Shown here: positions 1-5,238 of the stretch, in pieces
Position numbering within the stretch: position 1 is the first letter of the stretch
Layout: each line of letters starts with the position of its first letter
Assembly: GCA_004556205.1 (NCBI GenBank)
Contig: SFIL01000044.1
Coordinates: 1 to 8,076 of the forward strand
Length of the DNA: 8,076 nucleotides
Direction: 5' to 3'
Source of the DNA: Clostridiales bacterium
GTDB taxonomy: Bacteria > Bacillota > Clostridia > Oscillospirales > Oscillospiraceae
Made by a program: the position numbers and the translations under genes
The notes under the pieces: model-generated
The model's database searches: none
What the model was told of the DNA's origin: nothing
The model's input: only the letters and a program-made list of their open reading frames with translations

Positions 1-1264
1 GCTCCTGCGCAAGCTCATAGATTTCCCCGTCGTATCCATACAATGTCACTTTTATTCTCCATTCGTTCCCGGGTACAAGCGTCTCGCCGCCGAAGTCCTG
101 CGGATTGAGAAAGAAAGTCATTTTTTCTCCCCTGCCGATCGGTGTTCCGTCCGCGTTTTCTCCAACGTGCGTGCTGCAAAGGCTGCCATTTCCCAAGCAG
201 GAAATACCAATGCGTATAAGCTCCATGTCCGTTCCATTGACCAGTTCCAAACGAGCGGCATTGTCTGCGGTCGTTTCTGTGGCAACGGCATAGAGATTCA
301 AACCGGTTTTTTCCATCACTGCCTGCAGAAGCGCAGGATCCTTCCCGCAGTTTTTGATCTCGTTTCCCGCAAAGGCGGTCGCCTCCGCTTGTGTGACTGT
401 TACGGTATGGAGCGTTCCACCTGTCTGATATTCATAAGAGACTTCTCCAAGGTTGTCAATGACCGCAAGCAGCACATAAGCGTACGATCTCATGATCCGC
501 TCCTTGACTGCCCGCTGCGCAGAGGGAATCTCCTCCGAAAGCGTCATCGTCCAACCGTACGGCTCCGTCTCCGTTTGCAGCGTATTCGTAAACCGTCCGA
601 GATAGGATACCATGTTCAGTGCGTTAGCGCTTGCACCGTTTTGGCTCATATCTCCGACATAGGGATGACGGGTCTGAAACACGGCAGAGGTCGTTGCGGA
701 GATGTCCTTCCCGTTCGCCCAAAGGATGCGATTGCCCACGCGGACCTGCGTAATCTCCTGCGAGGCGGTGTATTCCTCCTGAAAATCCTCCCGCGAAAAC
801 GGGCTCGTAAGCACCGCCCGCAGCGCCACCGTGACAACACCGTCTTCCTCCGAAAACGCAGCTGACGAGAGTGTCAAGGCGCTGTCCGCAGGCGTCCCGC
901 GAAATGTCAGGCGATCTCCTTCAACCTGCACCGTGCAGGCAACAGAGTCGGCATAGACCTCGCTTCCGATAAAAAGCGCCTTTGCCGTCAAAAACGCCGC
1001 AACCAGAACGACCGCCGCCAAAAGCACCAAGATAACCGTCCTTCGCGTTTTCCGCTTGGTTTTTTTCAAAAAGTCAATCTCCGCTGTTTCCTCCATGTCA
1101 GGCAGTCGCTCTGCGGGCGTCTGCATTGCCTCCAATACTTTTTTACAGGGGGCACAGTTCTCTAAATGCTCCTCGATCAATCCGTCGGTCGTTTCGCTCG
1201 TCAGGCCGTCCACATAGGACGGGAGCAAGTCCCGAATCACTTCACAGGGAATCTTTCGCTCCAT
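1..1264 (-). CDS. Anti-sigma factor, zf-HC2 plus DUF4825-type domain, 3' end cut by window edge
   Basis: This is a membrane anti-sigma factor, likely to hold the neighbouring ECF sigma factor inactive until a cell-surface signal. About 421 codons are visible and the frame is still open at position 1, so the C-terminus is missing. The N-terminus is a zinc-binding anti-sigma domain with C7, H33, C37 and C40, the last three forming H-x3-C-x2-C. A basic stretch (residues 67-75) leads into one membrane helix (about 76-98), so the rest should be extracytoplasmic. A segment around residues 200-300, with YVGDMSQ, EPYGW and VIDNLG, resembles DUF4825 as I remember it. An AAGGAG at 1275-1280 serves either ATG 1264 (10-nt spacing, chosen) or ATG 1270 (4-nt spacing). 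The gene overlaps the sigma gene by 23 bp, which suggests translational coupling. The signal sensed is unknown. Confidence 0.85.
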   Translation of the reverse strand, partial: MERKIPCEVIRDLLPSYVDGLTSETTDGLIEEHLENCAPCKKVLEAMQTPAERLPDMEETAEIDFLKKTKRKTRRTVILVLLAAVVLVAAFLTAKALFIGSEVYADSVACTVQVEGDRLTFRGTPADSALTLSSAAFSEEDGVVTVALRAVLTSPFSREDFQEEYTASQEITQVRVGNRILWANGKDISATTSAVFQTRHPYVGDMSQNGASANALNMVSYLGRFTNTLQTETEPYGWTMTLSEEIPSAQRAVKERIMRSYAYVLLAVIDNLGEVSYEYQTGGTLHTVTVTQAEATAFAGNEIKNCGKDPALLQAVMEKTGLNLYAVATETTADNAARLELVNGTDMELIRIGISCLGNGSLCSTHVGENADGTPIGRGEKMTFFLNPQDFGGETLVPGNEWRIKVTLYGYDGEIYELAQE

Positions 1265-1736
1265 TCTCATCAAGCTCCTTCCTCAGCCGTTCTTTGCCGC
1301 GATAAAAGGTCACGCGCGCCCAGTTTTCCGTCCTGCCCATGATTTCCCCGATCTCTCGAAATGAGAGATCGCCAAACAGCCGTAGGTACAATATCTCACG
1401 AAACGGCTCGGGGCATTGGTGTAGCCGCTTTAAGAGATCCACGCGCTCCGCTGCGGCAAGCGCTGCACTCTCCGCGGAGTCTGCCGCTCCGTCAAGTTCC
1501 TCGACGCACTCCGTCGGCGGGTGCTTTCTCCGATAGGAGGAAAGCTGATGCTTCGCAATCGCGCAGAGCCATGTGGAAACGGCGCAGCTTCCGTCAAAAC
1601 GATCGACAGAACGAACAGCCTGATAAAATGTCTCCTGCGTCAGCTCCTCGGCAATATCTCGACTGTGCGTGAGAGAGAGCAGATATTTATAAACCATCTT
1701 CGCGTAGGTCTGATAAATTTCCTCCATCGACTGCAT
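1242..1736 (-). CDS. RNA polymerase sigma factor, ECF (sigma-70 group 4)
   Basis: This protein should direct RNA polymerase to a small regulon when released by its anti-sigma factor. It has 164 residues, normal for an ECF factor. Region 2 spans about residues 9-72, with the typical DIAEELTQETF segment and F-D-G-S-x3-STWL leading to a basic YRRK end. A low-complexity acidic and alanine-rich linker covers about 76-99. Region 4 is at about 100-155, with PEPFREILYLRLFGDLSFREIGEIMG and a helix-turn-helix at roughly 125-150. There is no region 1 or 3, as expected for the group. I chose ATG 1736 because GGAGG at 1744-1748 sits 7 nt upstream; a longer reading from TTG 1751 would begin at the ribosome binding site itself. 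The stop lies inside the anti-sigma gene, marking the two as one unit. Confidence 0.93.
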   Translation of the reverse strand: MQSMEEIYQTYAKMVYKYLLSLTHSRDIAEELTQETFYQAVRSVDRFDGSCAVSTWLCAIAKHQLSSYRRKHPPTECVEELDGAADSAESAALAAAERVDLLKRLHQCPEPFREILYLRLFGDLSFREIGEIMGRTENWARVTFYRGKERLRKELDENGAKDSL

Positions 1737-1743
1737 CTGCTCA

Positions 1744-1748
1744 CCTCC
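1744..1748 (-). promoter_or_regulatory. Ribosome binding site fixing the sigma factor start
   Basis: GGAGG on the minus strand, 7 nt before ATG 1736. It rules out the longer frame starting at TTG 1751, which would place the Shine-Dalgarno inside the coding region. Confidence 0.8.
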
Positions 1749-1768
1749 CAACCGCCCGTTCTGTCATG

Positions 1769-1797
1769 TTCATGCAGCTTCCGCACGATTCGTTACA
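1769..1797 (-). promoter_or_regulatory. Candidate ECF-type promoter of the sigma/anti-sigma operon
   Basis: On the minus strand TGTAAC (1792-1797) is followed after 17 nt by CATGAA (1769-1774). The AAC core of the upstream box is typical of ECF -35 elements, and the downstream box would put transcription start about 15-20 nt before the ribosome binding site. This is a pattern match only: the -10 box of ECF promoters is variable, and I cannot test autoregulation. No good sigma-A promoter is evident close to the gene. Confidence 0.35.
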
Positions 1798-1830
1798 AAA
1801 AACTCGTTTCTTTTGAAAAAAGTCACAAAA

Positions 1831-1973
1831 GATATTCACTCCCGCAAGGCAATATCGTTCGCTAAAAGGGATGAAACTGAAATAAGCCTCTTTTGCCAAA
1901 GGCATATATCATCGCACAAAGTGCGATATCATATCGAAGATATATCACCCGTTCCGCAAAGAACGGATAACAT
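1831..1973. repeat. Chain of mini-hairpins joined by ATATCAT-like linkers
   Basis: Four consecutive short palindromes with tiny A-rich loops are visible: TGCC-AAA-GGCA (1894-1904), ATCGCAC-AAA-GTGCGAT (1911-1927), ATATC-GAA-GATAT (1931-1943) and CCGTTC-CGCAAA-GAACGG (1949-1966). Each is followed by a related 7-mer: ATATCAT (1906-1912), ATATCAT (1926-1932), ATATCAC (1942-1948) and ATAACAT (1967-1973). Upstream, GATATT (1831-1836) pairs with AATATC (1851-1856), and TTCACTCCC (1835-1843) can alternatively pair with GGGATGAA (1868-1875), suggesting degenerate members. No open reading frame of note crosses it. It lies between the tRNA terminator and the sigma gene. I believe similar hairpin strings occur in other Clostridia, but I cannot name a family. 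It may be a dispersed intergenic repeat or a structured RNA. Confidence 0.6.
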
Positions 1974-1975
1974 TG

Positions 1976-2015
1976 AAAAAATCCACTTTTGTCCCTTAGA
2001 CAAAAGCGGATTTTT
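1976..2015 (-). terminator. Rho-independent terminator of tRNA-Arg
   Basis: The arms 1977-1993 and 1999-2015 pair over 17 bp around the loop 1994-1998. The transcript then ends in a U-run (1976-1981 read in reverse). The one non-Watson-Crick position (1985/2007) is a G-U wobble on the minus strand but A-C on the plus strand, so the element is built for minus-strand transcripts. It begins 2 nt after the tRNA CCA. Confidence 0.88.
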
Positions 2016-2017
2016 CA

Positions 2018-2093
2018 TGGCACGCCGGAAGGGACTCGAACCCCCAACCCTCAGAACCGGAATCTGATGCTCTATCCATTGAGCCACCGGCGC
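2018..2093 (-). tRNA. tRNA-Arg (anticodon CCG)
   Basis: A complete 76-nt tRNA with encoded CCA (2018-2020) reading CGG arginine codons. The acceptor arm GCGCCGG pairs with CCGGCGT; the D arm is GCTC/GAGC with GG in the loop; the anticodon arm is TCAGA/TCTGA around TTCCGGT, so the anticodon is CCG (2058-2060); the variable loop has 5 nt; the T arm carries TTCGAGT. Two T-stem pairs are G-U. The first acceptor pair is G1-U72, a wobble where a Watson-Crick pair is usual; the discriminator base is G73. It has its own promoter and terminator and appears to be transcribed alone. Confidence 0.96.
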
Positions 2094-2116
2094 ACATCGT
2101 ATTTGGAACGGCATTC

Positions 2117-2145
2117 ATTATAGCAGGTTTTTCCCGCAAAGTAAA
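2117..2145 (-). promoter_or_regulatory. Sigma-A promoter of tRNA-Arg
   Basis: On the minus strand TTTACT (-35, 2140-2145), a 17-nt spacer and a perfect TATAAT (-10, 2117-2122), preceded by TGC as an extended -10. Start would fall near 2110, leaving a leader of about 17 nt before the mature tRNA. Confidence 0.8.
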
Positions 2146-2232
2146 GCAAATTTTCTGTTTTCTTTTCCGCGCGGGAAAACACAGCCGCAATGCAGGGCAA
2201 GGATGCAAAGCGGCAAGTGTATATGCTGCAGT

Positions 2233-2260
2233 CGCGGGCGGCTGACAACAGCCGCCCGTG
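2233..2260 (-). terminator. GC-rich hairpin after hprK, no U-run
   Basis: A stem of 12 bp (2233-2244 with 2249-2260, including one G-U pair) closes on a 4-nt loop, 31 bp past the hprK stop. No T-run follows on either strand, so it is not a classic intrinsic terminator. It may protect the hprK mRNA 3' end or act as a weak or factor-assisted stop ahead of the tRNA promoter. Confidence 0.45.
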
Positions 2261-2291
2261 CGAAGAGGATGTTTCTGCCTGGCGCTTTCAA

Positions 2292-3242
2292 TCAGAAGCT
2301 CTGACCCGTATGCTCGTCAAAGTGACGGTTGATCTGCTCGGTAAACTCCGCTGCCGCGTTATAGCCCATCTTCTTTTGGCGGTTGTTCATCGCGGCAACC
2401 TCCAAAATAACCGCAAGATTTCTGCCGGGCTTGACGGGGATCGTAATGGCGGGCACCTTCACGCCGAGCAGATCCATATACTGATCCTCCAGCCCGAGAC
2501 GGTCATAGATCTGCTCGCTCGACCACGGGACGATGTTGATGACAAGGTTGATCGCCGTCTCTTTTTTGATTGCAGCCATGCCGAACAGCTTCGCGACGTT
2601 GATAACACCGATGCCGCGAATCTCGATGTAGTTGCGGATCAGCTCGGGAGATGTCCCCATGAGCGTATTGTCCGCAATCTTGCGAATATCCACCGCGTCA
2701 TCCGCGATCAAACGGTGTCCGCGCTTGAGCAGCTCCGCAGCCGCCTCGCTTTTGCCGATGCCGCTCTCACCCATGAGCAGCAGTCCCTCGCCATAGACCT
2801 CGACAAGGACGCCGTGGCGAGAGATGCGCGGCGCAAGAGCATTTTTCAAATAAGTAATCAGCGTGGAGACAACATAGGTGGTCGATTCCATACAGCGCAG
2901 GATCGTCACATCCTTCTCCCGTGCCATCTCTAAGCACTCTTCGGGCGGCTCAATATTCCGGGCGAAAATCAGCGCGGGAATCTTATAAGAAAACAGCTCC
3001 CCAAAGATTTCGCGTTTGCGCTCTGAGGATAGGGTGTTCATATATGCCGACTCTACATTGCCGATGACCTGCATACGCAGCGGCTCAAAATGGTTGAAGA
3101 AGCCCGTCATCTGCAGTCCCGGGCGCGAGACCTCCTCGCCCATAATCTGCACGCGGTCAAAATCCGTCGAAGCGAAGGTCACGGTAAGATGGAACTCTTC
3201 AACAACGGTTTTCAGCGGTACGCTGTAGGAATTCATAGGCAT
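2292..3242 (-). CDS. hprK: HPr kinase/phosphorylase
   Basis: This bifunctional enzyme phosphorylates Ser46 of HPr (and Crh where present) and also removes that phosphate, setting carbon catabolite repression with CcpA and controlling PTS flux. The protein has 316 residues, full length for the family. The N-terminal domain covers about 1-130. The catalytic domain carries the conserved H143-G-V-L-V segment, the Walker A GESGIGKS (158-165), the acidic pair in IADDAV (D181, D182), the family signature IEIRGIGVIN (206-215) and the C-terminal loop PGRNLAVILEVAAMN (272-286). ATG 3242 is supported by GGAGG 8 nt upstream. It has its own promoter, diverges from rpmB, and no PTS gene is adjacent here, so it looks monocistronic. 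All key residues appear intact. Confidence 0.97.
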   Translation of the reverse strand: MPMNSYSVPLKTVVEEFHLTVTFASTDFDRVQIMGEEVSRPGLQMTGFFNHFEPLRMQVIGNVESAYMNTLSSERKREIFGELFSYKIPALIFARNIEPPEECLEMAREKDVTILRCMESTTYVVSTLITYLKNALAPRISRHGVLVEVYGEGLLLMGESGIGKSEAAAELLKRGHRLIADDAVDIRKIADNTLMGTSPELIRNYIEIRGIGVINVAKLFGMAAIKKETAINLVINIVPWSSEQIYDRLGLEDQYMDLLGVKVPAITIPVKPGRNLAVILEVAAMNNRQKKMGYNAAAEFTEQINRHFDEHTGQSF

Positions 3243-3274
3243 GATATTACCCTCCGAATGTTAGCTTTACTCAT

Positions 3275-3303
3275 ATTATAGACGATCCGGAGCTGTTGCG
3301 CAA
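3275..3303 (-). promoter_or_regulatory. Sigma-A promoter of hprK
   Basis: On the minus strand TTGCGC (-35, 3298-3303), a 17-nt spacer and a perfect TATAAT (-10, 3275-3280). Start near 3268 gives a 5' leader of about 26 nt. An A/T-rich tract at 3312-3340 lies between this and the divergent rpmB promoter and could act as an UP element for either. Confidence 0.78.
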
Positions 3304-3342
3304 CCATTCCAGAAAAAAATATATTTTTTTGCAATTTTTCTC

Positions 3343-3371
3343 TTGCTTTTCCGCGAAAACTCTGCTAATAT
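3343..3371 (+). promoter_or_regulatory. Sigma-A promoter of rpmB
   Basis: TTGCTT (-35, 3343-3348), a 17-nt spacer and TAATAT (-10, 3366-3371) with a TGC just before it (extended -10). Start would fall near 3378, about 56 nt before the rpmB start codon. The A/T-rich tract just upstream (3312-3340) is suitable as an UP element. Confidence 0.72.
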
Positions 3372-3377
3372 ATACAG

Positions 3378-3395
3378 CGGCGTGTTGCGACGCCG
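3378..3395 (+). other. Hairpin at the predicted 5' end of the rpmB mRNA
   Basis: CGGCGT (3378-3383) pairs perfectly with ACGCCG (3390-3395) around a 6-nt loop. The predicted transcription start coincides with the first base of the stem, so the mRNA could begin with a stem-loop, an arrangement known to slow 5' end decay. There is no U-run, so it is not a terminator. Confidence 0.5.
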
Positions 3396-3420
3396 TGTTT
3401 CAGCGATTTTCGTAATGATT

Positions 3421-3425
3421 GGAGG
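3421..3425 (+). promoter_or_regulatory. Ribosome binding site fixing the rpmB TTG start
   Basis: GGAGG ends 8 nt before TTG 3434. The frame extends upstream to another TTG at 3419, but that would absorb this site and add five residues not seen in L28 proteins. Confidence 0.8.
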
Positions 3426-3433
3426 TGCAGCAA

Positions 3434-3622
3434 TTGGCAAAGTGCGATATTTGCGGCAAGGGCGTTACGTTTGGCATTAAGGTCTCCCATTCCCACAGAC
3501 GCTCCAACAGAGCTTGGAAGCCCAATGTAAAGCGCGTGAAAGCAATCGTCGATGGTTCTCCCCGCCATGTCTACGTCTGTACGAGATGCCTCCGTTCCAA
3601 TAAGGTTGAACGCGCTATCTGA
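3434..3622 (+). CDS. rpmB: 50S ribosomal protein L28
   Basis: L28 is a small protein of the large ribosomal subunit. The product has 62 residues, the usual bacterial length, starting M-A-K-C-D-I-C-G-K. It is the zinc-binding (C+) form, with two CxxC pairs at C4/C7 and C49/C52. The central part has the L28 hallmark of basic residues, histidines and N-R-x-W-K-P-N (VSHSHRRSNRAWKPNVKRV). Translation starts at TTG, which is supported by the well-placed ribosome binding site and by the family N-terminus. The gene is the only plus-strand gene in the window, with its own promoter, leader hairpin and terminator, so it is monocistronic. Zinc-free L28 paralogs elsewhere in the genome cannot be excluded. 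Confidence 0.97.
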   Translation: MAKCDICGKGVTFGIKVSHSHRRSNRAWKPNVKRVKAIVDGSPRHVYVCTRCLRSNKVERAI

Positions 3623-3646
3623 TTTCTGACAATTTGACGACATACG

Positions 3647-3678
3647 AAAAGACAAGCTGTTGAAAGCTTGTCTTTTTT
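3647..3678 (+). terminator. Rho-independent terminator of rpmB
   Basis: A perfect 12-bp stem (3647-3658 with 3665-3676) around a 6-nt loop, ending in a T-run to 3678. On the minus strand the same stem ends in four T residues, so it may also stop transcripts of the gtrA-like operon arriving from the right. Confidence 0.92.
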
Positions 3679-3698
3679 GTTTGCAATTATGGGAACCT

Positions 3699-3734
3699 CT
3701 GAACGAATCAGCGACGCTCAGCGAATTCATTCAG
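3699..3734. repeat. Imperfect inverted repeat between rpmB and the gtrA-like gene
   Basis: Arms 3699-3712 and 3721-3734 are complementary at 11 of 14 positions around an 8-nt loop. No U-run follows on either strand. It lies in the gap where the rightward rpmB transcript and the leftward operon converge. Its role is unknown; it may be decayed repeat sequence. Confidence 0.35.
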
Positions 3735-3804
3735 CGCTTCCATAGTTTATAAAAAACGTCAGGATCGGGTGATGGCCCAAACATTTTTTGCAGACCCTTT
3801 GGCA

Positions 3805-4227
3805 CTATTTTTTCGCGCGGTCGTTGGTATCGAGGCTATCCCGAAAGACGAAAAAGCGGTCGTAGAGAAATTCCAGCACGAAATTCAGCACCATGTTGAT
3901 GCCCGTGACAAGATATTCATTCCACCCCTGCTGCCCTGCCAGAAAATGCTCGAGCCATGTAGATGCAGGCGTAAACACCGCGTAAAACATCGCCACCTTG
4001 AGCATGGCAATCGGCACATTGTTTGCCGATTGGAAGGTATAACGCCGATTGAGCGTGAAATTCCAAACGACCGACAGCACCAGCGCAATCAGATAGCTCA
4101 CCCAATAGTCCAAGTGCAGCAGCTCATTCAGCAGCGAAAACGAGCCGATCTGAATCACGCCCGCAGAGACGGAAAACAGCAGAAATTTGACTGAGCGCCA
4201 AAGCTCTTTCTTTTTCTCGTTCTTCAC
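3805..4227 (-). CDS. GtrA-like small membrane protein
   Basis: A 140-residue protein with four predicted membrane helices, at about 12-36, 41-60, 74-97 and 104-128. It matches the GtrA family: the second helix ends with NFTLNRRYTF (residues 56-65) and the last with NFVLEFLYDRFFVF (115-128), the two N-F-x-x-x-R-x-x-x-F-type landmarks. GtrA proteins are thought to help flip undecaprenyl-phosphate-linked sugars for cell-surface glycosylation; the transport role is inferred for most members. GTG 4227 is chosen because AAGG at 4235-4238 sits 7 nt upstream; an upstream GTG at 4251 lacks such a site and overlaps gpsA. The gene begins 4 bp after the gpsA stop, so it is translated from the same mRNA. 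No glycosyltransferase partner is adjacent, so the substrate is unknown. Confidence 0.88.
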   Translation of the reverse strand: MKNEKKKELWRSVKFLLFSVSAGVIQIGSFSLLNELLHLDYWVSYLIALVLSVVWNFTLNRRYTFQSANNVPIAMLKVAMFYAVFTPASTWLEHFLAGQQGWNEYLVTGINMVLNFVLEFLYDRFFVFRDSLDTNDRAKK

Positions 4228-4231
4228 GCGC

Positions 4232-5233
4232 TCACCTTGCCCATTCCGCACCCTCGACCTCGCAGGTCTTTTGGCGCAGCATCAGTTGGTTGATCTCCTC
4301 ACGCGGATCGCAGTTTTCATACAGCACACGGTAAGCCGCCTCGGTGATGGGCATTTCTACGCCGTGCTTTTTTGCAAGCTCATGCGCCGCCTTCGCCGCG
4401 TAATAGCCCTCGACAACCGCACCGACTTCCCGCATTGCCTCCTGCACACCGTATCCCTGTCCGATCAGGATGCCGGCGCGGCGGTTGCGCGAATGCATCG
4501 AGGTGCAGGTGACGATCAGATCGCCCACACCCGCAAGCCCCGCGAAAGTCTCACGTTTTGCGCCGAGCGCCATACCGAGCCTTGCAACCTCGGCAAGTCC
4601 GCGCGTCATCAAAAGTGCCTTGGTATTGTCGCCGTAGCCCATGCCGTCACAGACGCCGGCGCAGAGTGCAATGACATTTTTATGCGCCGCGCCCAGTTCC
4701 ACGCCCACAATGTCAGGGCAGGTATACACGCGTAGACGCTCGCACATAAACGCCGTCTGTACCCGCTCGGCAAGCTGCTTATCCGCGCATGCGGCAACAA
4801 CGCCCGTGGGAATTCCGCGGCTGACTTCCTCGGCATGAGACGGCCCTGAGAGGGCAACGACGCTTCTGCCTGTCTCCTGTGCGACCAGCTCGCTCATGCG
4901 GCAGCCGGTGCCGTCCTCGATGCCTTTTGTGACAGAAACCAAAACCGCATTTTCGGGCAGATGCTGTGCAAAGGTCTTTGCGGTAGAACGCACCGCGAAG
5001 GAAGGCGTCGCGAAAACGATCATGTCCTTATCCCGCGCCTGCGCGGCGTCCGAAGTGAAGCGCAGCTCCTGCGGAAGCTCCACGCCGGGAAGGAAAGGAT
5101 TTTTGAGCGTCTGCGCAAGCTGTTCGCTCTCCTCCGCGCAGTAAGACCAGAGCGTGACCTCATGTCCGTTATGCAGCAGCAGGATCGCCAAAGCCGTGCC
5201 CCAGCCGCCGCTGCCGGCAACCATAATTTTCAT
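4232..5233 (-). CDS. gpsA: NAD(P)H-dependent glycerol-3-phosphate dehydrogenase
   Basis: GpsA reduces dihydroxyacetone phosphate to sn-glycerol-3-phosphate in the cytoplasm, supplying the backbone for phospholipids. The 333-residue protein is full length. The N-terminal Rossmann fold has the dinucleotide motif GSGGWG (7-12). TKGIEDGTG (102-110) and LSGPSHAEEV (128-137) follow. The C-terminal helical domain has the catalytic region GAAHKNVIAL with K185, then GYGDNTKALLMTRGLAE (199-215), GVGDLIVT (235-242) and SRNRR (248-252). ATG 5233 has GGAGG 9 nt upstream, within the end of plsY, whose stop is 5 bp away. The product is the direct substrate of the PlsY enzyme encoded just before it, so supply and use are co-expressed. 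Confidence 0.97.
   Translation of the reverse strand: MKIMVAGSGGWGTALAILLLHNGHEVTLWSYCAEESEQLAQTLKNPFLPGVELPQELRFTSDAAQARDKDMIVFATPSFAVRSTAKTFAQHLPENAVLVSVTKGIEDGTGCRMSELVAQETGRSVVALSGPSHAEEVSRGIPTGVVAACADKQLAERVQTAFMCERLRVYTCPDIVGVELGAAHKNVIALCAGVCDGMGYGDNTKALLMTRGLAEVARLGMALGAKRETFAGLAGVGDLIVTCTSMHSRNRRAGILIGQGYGVQEAMREVGAVVEGYYAAKAAHELAKKHGVEMPITEAAYRVLYENCDPREEINQLMLRQKTCEVEGAEWAR
4235..4238 (-). promoter_or_regulatory. Ribosome binding site of the gtrA-like gene, abutting the gpsA stop
   Basis: AAGG on the minus strand lies immediately before and in contact with the gpsA TGA (4232-4234), 7 nt before GTG 4227. This arrangement suggests ribosomes ending gpsA help start the next gene, and it decides between two GTG starts. 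Confidence 0.6.
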
Positions 5234-5238
5234 CGCGT

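Noticed and set aside
167..865. A 232-codon open frame on the plus strand
   Set aside because: It is antisense to the anti-sigma factor, whose zinc-binding, membrane and DUF4825-like parts are clear. The plus product has no recognisable motif.
1737..1751. A longer sigma factor starting at TTG 1751
   Set aside because: The extra codons cover the ribosome binding site GGAGG that serves ATG 1736.
1831..1973. A CRISPR array
   Set aside because: Repeats are only 7 bp, stems differ in sequence, units are about 16-25 bp apart, and there are no cas genes.
2190..2933. A 247-codon open frame on the plus strand
   Set aside because: It is antisense to hprK, which is complete with all catalytic motifs; no good ribosome binding site or family match is visible.
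4228..4251. A longer gtrA-like protein starting at GTG 4251
   Set aside because: It would overlap gpsA by 20 bp without a ribosome binding site; GTG 4227 has AAGG at proper spacing.
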